64,000 nucleotides of DNA from Afipia sp049747295 (GTDB taxonomy: Bacteria; Pseudomonadota; Alphaproteobacteria; Rhizobiales; Xanthobacteraceae): contig NZ_JBMHJM010000001.1 in NCBI RefSeq assembly GCF_049747295.1, forward strand, positions 4,774,001-4,838,000, written 5' to 3'. Below are positions 44,047 to 53,723 of this stretch, piece by piece; the first letter of the stretch is position 1, and the number at the start of each line of letters is the position of its first letter. The position numbers and the translations under genes are program-made. The notes beneath the pieces are model-generated. The model searched no databases. It was not told the origin of the DNA and saw nothing but the letters and a program-made list of their open reading frames with translations.

Positions 44047-45231
44047 GTGTTGTCGGCAATAGCTGAATGCAGGCCTGCCGCTTTTGCGCCAAAGCCTTGG
44101 CAGTCTCTCAATGGTTTCGCGTCTCGGGCTTCGACGTCCGGACTTGGCACCGAGCCGGGCCATCTTCCAAGGCGTCGTGGTCGTCACGACAAGCTTCGCA
44201 TTGCCAACTTCGTCGCGCTGTCCGGCTCGCCTGGCATATGGGCTCCTTCTGCGATGAACAGCACCATGCTGGCGGCATCCGAGATCAATGCCCGGGGTGG
44301 CATTCTCGGGCGGGAGATCGAGCCGATTTTTCTCGATGCAAGCGGGACTGTCGAGCAGATTACGCGCCGTGCGAAGGATGTCATTACCTCTGAGGAGGTT
44401 GATGTCATTGTCGGCTCGCACACGAGTTCGGTGCGCGTCGCGCTACGTCGACACATCGCCGGGCGGATCCCCTACATCTACACCACGGTTTACGAAGGCG
44501 GTGAGCGGACACCAGGAGTGATCGCGATTGGCGAGACCCCCCGCAATCAATGCCGTCCGGCGATCCATTGGCTAGCCAACACCAAGAAAGCGTCGCGCTG
44601 GTATCTGATCGGATCCAACTACGTGTGGCCCTGGCTCTCCCATCAGGCGATGAAAAACTATATCGCCGAAAGCGGCGGGCAGGTTGTCGGCGAAGAGTTC
44701 GTTCCTGTCGGCGAGGATGATTATGCACCGCATGTTGCACGCATCCGTGCGGCAAATCCCGATGTCGTGCTCGTTTCCCTGATCGGAGCCGACAGCATCA
44801 CGTTCAATCGCTCATTTGGAGAGCACGGACTCGCGCCGAGGATCCTGCGGCTTGCGAGTGCTTTCGATGAGACTGTTTTGCTGGGGATAGGGGCGGACAA
44901 CTCCGACAATTTGTTTTGTGCGTCCGGCTATTTCAACTGTGTGCACTCTCAAGATACAGAGTCTTTCGTTTCGCGTTACGAGGCGGCGTTCGGCGCCCAC
45001 TCGGCACCTGCAGGCTCAGTAGGCCAATCCAACTACGAAGGGCTGAAATTGCTCGAGGCGGCGGCGCTGCACGCCGGATCGGTTGCGCCGAAACCCTTAT
45101 TGGCGGCAGCCAGCAATATGATTTACCGCGGCGCTCGGGGACCCATTGTCCTTCGCCAAGGCCACGCTGCGATGCCGATCTATCTGGCCCAGGCCGATGG
45201 AATAGAATTTCGCGTCATCGAGACGTTCTAG
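44047..45231 (+). CDS. AmiC-like periplasmic-binding-fold protein without signal peptide
   Basis: About 394 residues from TTG 44047 (start uncertain; no ATG in frame upstream of the conserved part). From ~residue 50 it follows type I periplasmic-binding proteins of the amide/urea/branched-chain group: LRIANFVALSGSPGIW, EINARGGILGREIEPIFLDASG, IYTTVYEGGE and SNYVWPW. Family knowledge: AmiC is a cytoplasmic amide sensor with this fold. The first 50 residues are hydrophilic and show no Sec or Tat signal, so it may be a cytoplasmic sensor or an N-terminally damaged binding protein. TAG stop lies in a repeat-like CTAGTG. Confidence 0.75.
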   Translation: MLSAIAECRPAAFAPKPWQSLNGFASRASTSGLGTEPGHLPRRRGRHDKLRIANFVALSGSPGIWAPSAMNSTMLAASEINARGGILGREIEPIFLDASGTVEQITRRAKDVITSEEVDVIVGSHTSSVRVALRRHIAGRIPYIYTTVYEGGERTPGVIAIGETPRNQCRPAIHWLANTKKASRWYLIGSNYVWPWLSHQAMKNYIAESGGQVVGEEFVPVGEDDYAPHVARIRAANPDVVLVSLIGADSITFNRSFGEHGLAPRILRLASAFDETVLLGIGADNSDNLFCASGYFNCVHSQDTESFVSRYEAAFGAHSAPAGSVGQSNYEGLKLLEAAALHAGSVAPKPLLAAASNMIYRGARGPIVLRQGHAAMPIYLAQADGIEFRVIETF

Positions 45232-45527
45232 TGTCTCGTTCAGAAGGCTGCCTCTCATCCTGAGGGTCCTTCGAGCGAACTTCGAGACCTCAACCGCACG
45301 ACGGTCGCGGATTTGAACTCCTTCCCAGTTAAGTCGCCAGCCTGAGCGATCTTCAGCGTCGCGGCACTCGCTCATTGCGAAATAATGCTTGAAAATGAAA
45401 ATATTTCATTTTCTAATGTCATCAAAGGATCGCTCTCGCGCGTGCTCCCTGGCGCGCGGAGATTGATTGCTTTCATGACCAAGGGCGCGCAGACGCCTTT
45501 TTCAATTCTTGTCGTGAGGAAATATCA
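45232..45527. other. Gene-free stretch with degenerate repeat, upstream of the amidase
   Basis: Immediately after the stop is TGTCTCGTTCAGAAGG followed by a GAGCGAACTTCGAGAC-like arm at ~45283-45298, a degenerate copy of the dispersed hairpin family. The rest is AT-richer near 45385-45420 (AAAATATTTC) and probably contains the amidase promoter. Confidence 0.45.
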
Positions 45528-47066
45528 TTGTCCAAGGTGTCTCTTCCGCTCGATCTCATCGAGCTGACCATCGAGCAAATTCAAGAGGCCTTTGCGAAAG
45601 GCAGCGTGACGTCCGAGGCATTGACGCAGGCGTTTCTCGACCGGATCGCGAAGGTCGATCCGCAGTACAACGCGATCGTCTTTCTCAATCCTGATGCTTT
45701 GGCTGATGCGCGCGCGAGCGATCAGCGCCGCGCGTCCGGCAATGTGATCGGACCTCTCGACGGCGTACCCGTCGTGGTCAAGGAAACCTGCGATATGGTT
45801 GGTTTTCCGACGACCATGGGATGGACGCTTCTTTACTCGAAAACGGGCGGTGTCGACTTGATGCCGGGCACCGATTCACCGGTCGTGGCCCGGATGAAAG
45901 CGTCTGGCTCGGTCATTCTGGGGAAGACCAATGTGCCCAGCCTCAGCCATTCCGGCAGTCACGCCAATGACAGTTGGGCGGGGCCAACGTTCAATTCTGC
46001 GGGGCGCCAATTTCTGCCGGGAGGCAGCAGCGCCGGCACCGCGACCGCGGTCGGCGCCAGCCTTGCGGTGCTGGGTCTGGCCGAGGAAACCGGCGGGTCA
46101 ATTCAGAACCCGGCATCGGCTCAAGGCCTTCCCAGCGCCAAGCCGACTTTCGCGCTTGTGCCGAACGCCGGCGTTGCGCCGCTGTCGGGCAACCGTGACG
46201 TTGTCGGCCCGATCGCTCATTGCGTGCGCGACGTTGCACTGACGCTCGATGTGCTGGCCGGCTATACAGCCGAAGACCCAAAGACGATCGCCGGAGTAGG
46301 GCATCGCCCGAAGGGCGGGTATGCATCCCGGCTCAACAAGGACGCGCTCAAAGGCAAGCGGATTGGGCTCTACGGCTTCGGCTGGCGGAACCTGCCGCTG
46401 TCCGACGAGGCCACGCGGCTCTACCAGCGTGCCCAAGGTGAATTGAAGCAACTCGGTGCCGAACTCGTACAGGATCCCTTCAGAGGCTCCGGTTTCGCTG
46501 AGTTGCGTCAGCCGACGCCTCCGATGAAGGAGTTCGACGCGCGTGGGATGGAGTCGGTGCCTTACGACCTCGACCAGTATTTGCGCCGCCTGGGGCCCAA
46601 TGCAGCAATCAAGAGCTATGCCGAATTTGCCGAGGCGATCAAAACCCAGGACCCTTTCGCGAAGGGAGGCGTTCTCCAATACATGCCGAACCTGCCGGAC
46701 TTCAACGCGTGTCTCGCCGATCCGAGCAAGCCGCCGCGGTTGACCGATTTCGTTGCGGCGAGGGAAGCCTATCTTGAGACCTTCAACGACGTGATGGACC
46801 GCGAAAAGCTCGACGCGCTGATCTTCCCGCAGATGCGCGGCGAGCTTCCTCCGATCAAGGGCCCCGAGACGATCCTTGAGACCACCGTTTGTGAAATCAA
46901 TATCGCCGGTCTCCCAGGTGTAACGGTGCCTGCGGGATATTATGCATCCGGATCACCATTCTGCCTGATCGTGGTGGGACGCTTATGGAGCGAGGCCGAT
47001 ATCCTGGCTTACGCTTATGCCTACGAGCAGGCGACCCATCATCGGCGGGCACCGAAGCTCGATTGA
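45528..47066 (+). CDS. Amidase (amidase signature family)
   Basis: 512 residues from TTG 45528 (GAGGA ribosome site). It hydrolyses an amide, presumably to carboxylate and ammonia, in the cytoplasm. The Lys-Ser-Ser triad is intact: K85 (PVVVKETCD), cis-Ser S167 (PGGSSAG) and nucleophile S191 (EETGGSIQNPA), with the S-S spacing of 24 seen in malonamidase. The gene sits between an AmiC-like protein and an amide/urea-type ABC importer, so uptake and hydrolysis of a short amide for nitrogen is likely. Confidence 0.92.
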   Translation: MSKVSLPLDLIELTIEQIQEAFAKGSVTSEALTQAFLDRIAKVDPQYNAIVFLNPDALADARASDQRRASGNVIGPLDGVPVVVKETCDMVGFPTTMGWTLLYSKTGGVDLMPGTDSPVVARMKASGSVILGKTNVPSLSHSGSHANDSWAGPTFNSAGRQFLPGGSSAGTATAVGASLAVLGLAEETGGSIQNPASAQGLPSAKPTFALVPNAGVAPLSGNRDVVGPIAHCVRDVALTLDVLAGYTAEDPKTIAGVGHRPKGGYASRLNKDALKGKRIGLYGFGWRNLPLSDEATRLYQRAQGELKQLGAELVQDPFRGSGFAELRQPTPPMKEFDARGMESVPYDLDQYLRRLGPNAAIKSYAEFAEAIKTQDPFAKGGVLQYMPNLPDFNACLADPSKPPRLTDFVAAREAYLETFNDVMDREKLDALIFPQMRGELPPIKGPETILETTVCEINIAGLPGVTVPAGYYASGSPFCLIVVGRLWSEADILAYAYAYEQATHHRRAPKLD

Positions 47067-47146
47067 AAATTCAAGCGGTAGCGACGCTGATCGAGCCGAT
47101 CAACGTCAGCAGCACAACAATGGCGATATAAGCCAAGTGAGGAAAC

Positions 47147-48400
47147 ATGAATCATTCTGACAAGAAATTTGGTGGCTACGCTCCTTCACGTCGTTCTTTC
47201 CTCAAGGCGACAGGGGCGGGCGTCGTCACACTCGCATCGCCGGCCTTGATGAGTTCTGCTTCCGCTGCGGGTCCGATACGAGTAGGCGTCATTTCGCCAC
47301 TCACCGGAGCGTGGACCGTTTACGGTAAGGCGCACATTTCCGGCTTTCAACTGGCGGTGGATGAGATCAACGCCGCAGGCGGCGTTCTCGGTCGCCAGAT
47401 CGAAATCGTGATTGGCGATTCCAAGACTGAGCCGCGCATTGTTGTCGAGCAGGCGAACAGACTCATTCGCCAGGAACGCGTCGACTTCCTGGCCGGAACG
47501 TTTTCCAGCGCAGAGCGAAACGCCGCCGGTCCCGTGGTGAAGTCCGCGGACAAAATTCTTCTCTATCCGACTTTCTACGAGGGGCAGGAAAAGAAGTACG
47601 CTCCTGGCGTCTGCAACTCCAACATCTTCATGTTTGGTCCTGAACCGACCCAGCAGGTCTGGCCGCATCTCGAATACATGACCAAGAAGTACGGCAAGAA
47701 GTTCTTCATGATCGGCTCCGACTATGCGTGGCCCCGGGTGACCAACGAAGTGACCAAGCAGAAGCTGAAGGAACTCGGCGGCGAAGTGGTCGGTGAGGTG
47801 TACATCCCGTTCAACACGCCGCAATACGAGTCTGTGTTGCGCGATATTCGCAGTTCCGGCGCCAACGTTATTTTCCACTCGTTGACGGGAAGCGACACTG
47901 TCAATTTCCGGCAGCAGTTCGCAGCGGCTGGCATGCAAAAGGATTTCGTGATCTGGACGGTGGACGACGAGGAGGTTGTCACCTCCGGTCTCGGACCTAA
48001 GGTCTCGGCCAATACTTACGTCAGCTTCGATTACTTCATGTCGATCGATGCTCCCAACAACAAGGTGTTCCTCGACAAGTTCAAAGCGAAGTTCGGCCAG
48101 AATGCGCTCGTGAACACCGTGGGGGTCGGCATGTATAACGCCGCGCACATGGCGGCGCTGGCGATCACCAAGGCCGGCGAGGTGAGCACCAAGGCATTGC
48201 GAACAAATCTGAAGGGACTGACCTTCGACAAAGCGCCGCAGGGCACCGTGACGATGCGTGAGCGGGACAATCAGGCGATCGTTCCCTCATACCTGATGAA
48301 AGTGCGTGACAACTGGACCGGTGTGAACGATATGTTCGAGAAGGTTCAATCACTGGATCGCGCGGTGCCGCTTGATGCGCGGTGTGATCTTCCCCTGTAA
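47147..48400 (+). CDS. ABC transporter substrate-binding protein (urea/short-chain amide type), Tat-exported
   Basis: 417 residues. A twin-arginine signal (SRRSFLKATGAGVV) is followed by the type I binding fold: IRVGVISPLTGAWTVYGKAH, AVDEINAAGGVLGRQIEIV, LYPTFYEGQE and MIGSDYAWPR. Matches urea/amide-binding proteins (UrtA/FmdD group). First gene of a five-gene importer operon. GTGAGGAAAC gives its ribosome site. Confidence 0.93.
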   Translation: MNHSDKKFGGYAPSRRSFLKATGAGVVTLASPALMSSASAAGPIRVGVISPLTGAWTVYGKAHISGFQLAVDEINAAGGVLGRQIEIVIGDSKTEPRIVVEQANRLIRQERVDFLAGTFSSAERNAAGPVVKSADKILLYPTFYEGQEKKYAPGVCNSNIFMFGPEPTQQVWPHLEYMTKKYGKKFFMIGSDYAWPRVTNEVTKQKLKELGGEVVGEVYIPFNTPQYESVLRDIRSSGANVIFHSLTGSDTVNFRQQFAAAGMQKDFVIWTVDDEEVVTSGLGPKVSANTYVSFDYFMSIDAPNNKVFLDKFKAKFGQNALVNTVGVGMYNAAHMAALAITKAGEVSTKALRTNLKGLTFDKAPQGTVTMRERDNQAIVPSYLMKVRDNWTGVNDMFEKVQSLDRAVPLDARCDLPL

Positions 48401-48458
48401 CGATTGCGGCCCGGTTCAAGGCGCAGGGCTGTCTTTCCATTCGATGTGAGCGCAACCG

Positions 48459-49313
48459 ATGCAGACTGCCATAAGCGTAGGTATTGACGCCGCGCTTATC
48501 ACTTTTTCGCTTGCGCTCGCAGCGTTCGGATTGGCGATCATCTATGGCCTCGTTGGTGTCATCAACCTTGGCCATGGAGCGATGCTGACGCTGGGCGCGT
48601 ATCTGGCCTGGTACGCGGTTGAGAGCGGGGCACCATTCTTCGTCGCCGTGTTGTTTGCGGCTGTCGGCGTGGGGCTGATCGGTCTCGTCTTCGAGCATCT
48701 TGTCATCCGCCATTTTTATCACCGGCCGTTCGACACGTTGCTTCTGACGTGGGGTTTCTTTCTGATCTCCACTGAGCTGATCAAGATCATGTTCGGGACA
48801 TCGTTCCGCAGCATCCCGAGCCCGTTTCCATCCGCTATTCACACCCCGTTCTATGATCTGCCCGCCTATAAGACGTTCGTCGCGGGACTAACGGTCGTGC
48901 TGCTGCTCGCAACCGCTCTGGTTCTTTTGAAAACCTCGATCGGCATCAAAATTCGAGCCCTCATCCAGAACCGTGAGATGGCGAGCCTGCTCGGTCTCAA
49001 CATTGCGGCGACCTATAAGCTGGTCTTTGGTTTCGGATGTTTCATGGCCGGGCTTGCGGGAGCGCTTCTCGCGCCGATGCTGAGTATCGATCCCTATATC
49101 GGCAACGTCTTTCTCATTCGCTCGTTCTTTGTGGTCATCGTGGGAGGCATTGGACAGCTTCTCGGCGGTACGCTGCTCGGAAGTTTCTTCATTGGCGGAA
49201 GCGAGACAATTCTCGCACTCGTTTCGTCCCAGGTCGTTGCGCAGGTGGCGGTGTTCTTTATTGCGATCGTGATCTTGCGGTTCCGTCCGCAGGGCCTTTT
49301 CGGCGAGAAGTGA
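48459..49313 (+). CDS. Branched-chain amino acid/urea-type ABC permease (LivH/UrtB-like)
   Basis: 284 residues, about eight membrane segments. Family motifs GLAIIYGLVGVINLGHGAML, ALIQNREMASLLGLN and VVIVGGIGQLLGGTLLGSF. Second gene of the importer operon; forms the membrane channel with the next permease. Confidence 0.93.
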   Translation: MQTAISVGIDAALITFSLALAAFGLAIIYGLVGVINLGHGAMLTLGAYLAWYAVESGAPFFVAVLFAAVGVGLIGLVFEHLVIRHFYHRPFDTLLLTWGFFLISTELIKIMFGTSFRSIPSPFPSAIHTPFYDLPAYKTFVAGLTVVLLLATALVLLKTSIGIKIRALIQNREMASLLGLNIAATYKLVFGFGCFMAGLAGALLAPMLSIDPYIGNVFLIRSFFVVIVGGIGQLLGGTLLGSFFIGGSETILALVSSQVVAQVAVFFIAIVILRFRPQGLFGEK

Positions 49314-49320
49314 GGCTGTT

Positions 49321-50358
49321 GTGAAAGGTCAACTCGCCAATGTGTTTCGCGGCGAAGGCGCGGTTGCGCTCGCCGTATTTGTCTTGCTCGCTTTCTTACC
49401 GGGAGTGATCGACGGCTACCCGATTTATATTTTGCCGCAGTATCTTCTGTTCGGCGTGCTCGCCATGTCGCTGGGGTTGCTGTGGGGCTGGGTTGGCATT
49501 GTCAGCTTTGGCCAGGCGGCCTTTTTCGCGATCGGCGCCTACGGCATGGGACTGGCCATGCAAGCCGGGCTGGGCGGCTGGGGTGGCTATCTCGGCATCC
49601 TGTGCGGAGCGCTGGCCAGCGCATTGCTCGCGGCCATCGCCGGATACTTTCTCTTCAGTGCAGGTGTGAAGTCCACTTACTTCGTGCTGATCACTTTGGC
49701 CTTGTCTATCATTGTCGAACAGCTTGCCGTCAGCCAGTCCGAGATCACGGGCGGCTACAATGGGATGTTCGTCGACCGGATGGCATTGGCGCTGGGTCCG
49801 TTCGGCGAGATCCCCTTAAACGGCGATGTGGCCAGTTACTACGCGGTTCTCGCCGTCGTGCCGATCCTGTATTTCGGGTTGAAGGCACTGACGCAATCAT
49901 CGTTTGGCAAAATTCTCGTCGGCATCCGCGAAAACGAGGAGCGGATGACGGCGCTCGGTTACAAGATCTCGCTGTACAAATCGGCTGCTTTCATGCTGTC
50001 GGGTGCTTTGGCAGGGTTTGCCGGCGCGCTATACGGAACCCATGCCGGTTTTGTCTCCCCGTCGCTCGCGGGCGTTACGTTCTCCACCGAGGTGGTTGTC
50101 TGGGTTGCGATCGGCGGACGGTTGTCGCTTTTCGGAGCGCTGATCGGTGGGTTGATCGTATCAGCGCTGTCAAACTATCTGAGTTCGATATCGCCACAGT
50201 ATTGGCAGCTGGCGCTGGGCTTCATCTTCATTCTTGTGATCATGTTCTCTCGAGACGGCATTGCTGGAACGTTCGCAGCCATTGCGAACGGCGTCTCCCG
50301 AAGGCGGCGAAAGGAACAACAACTTTCGGGATCTCACGGGAAGGCATCCCATGGCTGA
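49321..50358 (+). CDS. Branched-chain amino acid/urea-type ABC permease (LivM/UrtC-like)
   Basis: 345 residues from GTG 49321. About ten membrane segments, with motifs WGWVGIVSFGQAAFFAIGAY, ILVGIRENEERMTALGY and VVWVAIGGRLSLFGALIGG. The stop overlaps the ATPase start by 8 bp, indicating coupled translation. Confidence 0.93.
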   Translation: MKGQLANVFRGEGAVALAVFVLLAFLPGVIDGYPIYILPQYLLFGVLAMSLGLLWGWVGIVSFGQAAFFAIGAYGMGLAMQAGLGGWGGYLGILCGALASALLAAIAGYFLFSAGVKSTYFVLITLALSIIVEQLAVSQSEITGGYNGMFVDRMALALGPFGEIPLNGDVASYYAVLAVVPILYFGLKALTQSSFGKILVGIRENEERMTALGYKISLYKSAAFMLSGALAGFAGALYGTHAGFVSPSLAGVTFSTEVVVWVAIGGRLSLFGALIGGLIVSALSNYLSSISPQYWQLALGFIFILVIMFSRDGIAGTFAAIANGVSRRRRKEQQLSGSHGKASHG

Positions 50359-51073
50359 ACTGTTGACGACCCAAGGTCTGACCAAGCGGTTTCGCGGATT
50401 GGTCGCCAACGAGAACATCGATTTCCATATCGATGTCGGCGAGGTGCGTTGCGTAATCGGGCCGAACGGGGCCGGCAAGACCACGTTTCTCAGCATGTTG
50501 TCCGGACACCAGTCGCCGTCGGCCGGCTGCATCACTTATAATGGTCAAGACATCACCGCTCTCTCGGTGGTTGAGCGGGCGCGGATTGGGATCGGCCGCA
50601 AATTTCAGACGCCGACAGTTTTCGATAATCTCACCGTCTACGAAAACATTGAGTTGTCTGTTCTGCGTGTTGAAGCGGACAGCAGCGCGCGCACACGGAA
50701 GATCGATATGGTCCTTGATGCGGTGCGTCTGGTCGATCTGCGCTCAACGCCTGCGCGGGAGCTTTCGCATGGCCAGCGTCAATGGCTCGAAGTCGGCTTG
50801 CTGCTCGGAAACGAGTCGCGTCTTTTGTTACTTGACGAGCCGACAGCAGGTATGACCAACGACGAAACGGCCGCGACCGGTCGGCTGATCCGTAATCTTG
50901 CGGACGAACGCGGCCTGACGATCATCATCATCGAGCATGATATTCACTTCATTCGCGATCTGCGGTCGCCAGTGACGGTTCTGCATCTCGGAAAGATCCT
51001 GATGGAAGGATCGTTCGAAGAGGTGGCATCGGATCCCACCGTCCGGTCGGTCTATCTCGGGGCGGACCTATGA
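50351..51073 (+). CDS. ABC transporter ATP-binding protein (LivG/UrtD-like)
   Basis: 240 residues from ATG 50351. Walker A GPNGAGKTT, signature LSHGQRQWLE (the variant seen in UrtD rather than LSGGQ), Walker B LLLLDEPTAGM and switch His in IIIEHD. Energises the amide/urea importer. Confidence 0.94.
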   Translation: MAELLTTQGLTKRFRGLVANENIDFHIDVGEVRCVIGPNGAGKTTFLSMLSGHQSPSAGCITYNGQDITALSVVERARIGIGRKFQTPTVFDNLTVYENIELSVLRVEADSSARTRKIDMVLDAVRLVDLRSTPARELSHGQRQWLEVGLLLGNESRLLLLDEPTAGMTNDETAATGRLIRNLADERGLTIIIIEHDIHFIRDLRSPVTVLHLGKILMEGSFEEVASDPTVRSVYLGADL

Positions 51074-51771
51074 GCATCGAGGTCGATGCAATTGATGCCG
51101 GTTACGACGGGATCGAAGTGCTGCGGAATGTATCCCTGTCGGTGTCGAGCGGAGAAATTCTCGGCGTGCTCGGTCGCAACGGCATGGGGAAGAGTACATT
51201 AATCCGCGCGATCTCCGGCCTCATTCCGCTCACGCGCGGTTCAATCAGGATCGAGGGCAAAGATGTCTCGAACTGGCCTGTGCACGCCAGGGCGCGAGCC
51301 GGCTTGACCACGATCGTGCAGGGGCGCGGTATGTTTCCCCAAATGACGGTGCGGGACAGCCTCAAAATGGGGCGCATCGCATCCGGACGCAGCACGCGAG
51401 ATCGTCTCGACGAAGTGCTGTCCTATTTTCCGCGTCTCGGAGAACGGCTGGACCAGCCAAGCGGCTCGATGAGCGGCGGTGAGCAGCAGATGCTTGCGAT
51501 CGGCCGCGGCCTGATGACTGACCCGAAGGTGATGCTCCTGGATGAGCCGTCGGACGGTATCATGCCTCTGCTGGTTCAGCAGATTGCTGCCACTCTCGCG
51601 GAGATTAACCGGCAGGAGGGGATGACCATTGTCATTGTCGAGCAGAATGTGCCGATGGTGATGAGTATGGCCAAGCGCTGCATCATCCTCGAGAAGGGCA
51701 GCATCGTTGCGAGCGGTCTGCCTGACGAGATCTCACGCGACGGCACCATGCAAAAGTACCTCGCGATATAG
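51070..51771 (+). CDS. ABC transporter ATP-binding protein (LivF/UrtE-like)
   Basis: 233 residues. Walker A GRNGMGKST, signature MSGGEQQMLAIGRGL and Walker B VMLLDEPSDGIMP (the S-D-G-I variant typical of UrtE/FmdF types). Starts in the ATGA overlap with the preceding stop. Last gene of the importer operon; converges with ctaD. Confidence 0.94.
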   Translation: MSIEVDAIDAGYDGIEVLRNVSLSVSSGEILGVLGRNGMGKSTLIRAISGLIPLTRGSIRIEGKDVSNWPVHARARAGLTTIVQGRGMFPQMTVRDSLKMGRIASGRSTRDRLDEVLSYFPRLGERLDQPSGSMSGGEQQMLAIGRGLMTDPKVMLLDEPSDGIMPLLVQQIAATLAEINRQEGMTIVIVEQNVPMVMSMAKRCIILEKGSIVASGLPDEISRDGTMQKYLAI

Positions 51772-51787
51772 GGCGTGGCCGGATGGA

Positions 51788-53395
51788 TCACTGAATTCGA
51801 GGGAGAACTTCGAATTCATGAAATCGCGGCGGCGACGACAGCGTCCATTCGAGCGTCGTCGCGCCAGGGCCCCATGGGTTGTCTGCAGCTCTTGTTTTGC
51901 GGACGAACGCTTGAACGAGACCGAAAAAGAAAACGACCAGGCCGGCGGCGGAAATATATGAGCCGATCGAGGAAACCAGATTGAACCCCGCGAACGCGTC
52001 CGGATAATCGGCGATCCGGCGCGGCATTCCTGACAGACCGAGGAAATGCATCGGAAAGAATGCAAGGTTGACGCCGATAAAGGTCAGCCAGAAGTGCAGC
52101 TTGGCCAGCGGCTTGGAATACATGTAACCCGTGAATTTCGGGAACCAGTAATACCAGCCGGCAAAGATCGAGAAGACAGCGCCGAGCGACAGCACATAGT
52201 GGAAATGCGCGACGACGTAATAAGTGTCCTGCAACACGCGGTCGACCGCCGCATTGGCCAGCACGACGCCGGTGACACCGCCGACCGTGAAGACGAAGAT
52301 GAATCCGATCGCCCACAGCATCGGCGGCTCGAACGTCAGCGAACCACCCCACATGGTGGCGATCCAGGAAAAGATCTTCACACCCGTCGGGATCGCAATC
52401 ACCATGCTGGCTGCAACAAAGTAGGCTTGGGCCTCGGAGGTCATGCCGACCGTGAACATGTGGTGCGCCCAGACAATGAAGCCGATGAATCCGATCGCGA
52501 CGATCGCATAGGCCATGCCGAGATAGCCGAACACCGGCTTGCGGGAGAAGGTCGACACGATCTGGCTGATCATGCCGAAGCCGGGCAATATCATGATGTA
52601 GACTTCAGGGTGACCGAAGAACCAGAAGAGGTGCTGATACAGCACCGGATCGCCGCCGCCTTCCGGAGCGAAGAATGTGGTTGCGAAGTTCCGGTCAGTG
52701 AGAAGCATCGTAATGCCGCCCGCAAGCACGGGCAGCGACAATAACAACAGAAACGCTGTCACCAGCACCGACCACACGAACAGGGGCATCTTGTGCATCG
52801 TCATGCCGGGGGCGCGCATGTTGAAAATGGTGGTGATGAAATTGATTGCGCCAAGTATCGATGACGCGCCGGCCAGGTGAAGCGACAGGATGACGAAGTC
52901 GACCGATGGGCCGGGGTGTCCCGATGTCGATAGCGGTGCATAGAGCGTCCAGCCGGTCCCGGCCCCTAACGAGCCCGGCTCTCCCTCGACGAATGCCGAG
53001 ATAACGAGCAACGTAAACGAGGCCGGCAGCAGCCAGAACGAGACGTTGTTCATGCGCGGGAAGGCCATGTCCGGTGCGCCGATCATCAGCGGCACCATCC
53101 AGTTGCCGAAGCCGCCCATCATGGCCGGCATCAGCGTGAAGAAGATCATGATCAGCCCGTGGCTGCTCACGAACACGTTGTAGGTATGGGTGCTCGAAAA
53201 GATCTGCAGACCGGGCTCTTGCAGCTCGGCCCGGATCGCAATGGAGAGGATTCCGCCAATCAGTCCCGCGCACATCGAAAACACGAAATACATCGTGCCG
53301 ATGTCCTTGTGATTGGTCGATAAAACATAGCGACGCCAGCCAGTCGGATGGTCGTGTGCGTGGGGATGGGATGGGATCTCCTGGGCAACTGGCAT
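51788..53395 (-). CDS. ctaD: Cytochrome c oxidase subunit I (aa3 type), orphan copy
   Basis: 535 residues from ATG 53395 (AGGAGA ribosome site). Twelve-TM haem-copper oxidase subunit that reduces oxygen and pumps protons. Seen: GHPEVYIMILPGFGMISQI (CuB His and cross-linked Tyr), VWAHHMFTVG (CuB His pair) and VVAHFHYVLSLGAVF (haem ligands). It is an A-type enzyme. All ligands are intact. Subunits II and III, ctaB and ctaG are absent nearby, so this is a stand-alone, probably second, copy. Confidence 0.95.
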   Translation of the reverse strand: MPVAQEIPSHPHAHDHPTGWRRYVLSTNHKDIGTMYFVFSMCAGLIGGILSIAIRAELQEPGLQIFSSTHTYNVFVSSHGLIMIFFTLMPAMMGGFGNWMVPLMIGAPDMAFPRMNNVSFWLLPASFTLLVISAFVEGEPGSLGAGTGWTLYAPLSTSGHPGPSVDFVILSLHLAGASSILGAINFITTIFNMRAPGMTMHKMPLFVWSVLVTAFLLLLSLPVLAGGITMLLTDRNFATTFFAPEGGGDPVLYQHLFWFFGHPEVYIMILPGFGMISQIVSTFSRKPVFGYLGMAYAIVAIGFIGFIVWAHHMFTVGMTSEAQAYFVAASMVIAIPTGVKIFSWIATMWGGSLTFEPPMLWAIGFIFVFTVGGVTGVVLANAAVDRVLQDTYYVVAHFHYVLSLGAVFSIFAGWYYWFPKFTGYMYSKPLAKLHFWLTFIGVNLAFFPMHFLGLSGMPRRIADYPDAFAGFNLVSSIGSYISAAGLVVFFFGLVQAFVRKTRAADNPWGPGATTLEWTLSSPPRFHEFEVLPRIQ

Positions 53396-53723
53396 TTTCG
53401 TCTCCTTGAGCTCAAGACCGTGAGTCAGGACGAATTCAGCGTCTCCCTGTTTCAACCTAGCAAACGCATCCCAGTGGCTCCATAAGGCAAAAGGATTGCT
53501 CAAGGGATCTGTTTGCGCTGCCGCAGCGAACGAATTGCTCCGTCACCATGTCGTTGGTCGGCGCGGTGTGCTGCCGGCCTCAGCAAAACGCCGACGTGTG
53601 GCAGCGAGCTTGGCCGGACATCCGCCGAAACATCCGGGGTGTGCCAGCGCCGTTACTGATCGGGCATGGAACCTTTGGGGCGAGACTGTGTTCTGGTCAG
53701 GCAAGGCTTGTTTGGAGGCTGCG
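53396..53723. other. Gene-free stretch of 328 bp
   Basis: It lies between the divergent ctaD and small membrane-protein genes. A frame open from 53496 in phase with the latter lacks a ribosome site and looks non-coding. I see no operator, repeat or RNA in it; both promoters should lie here. Confidence 0.6.
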
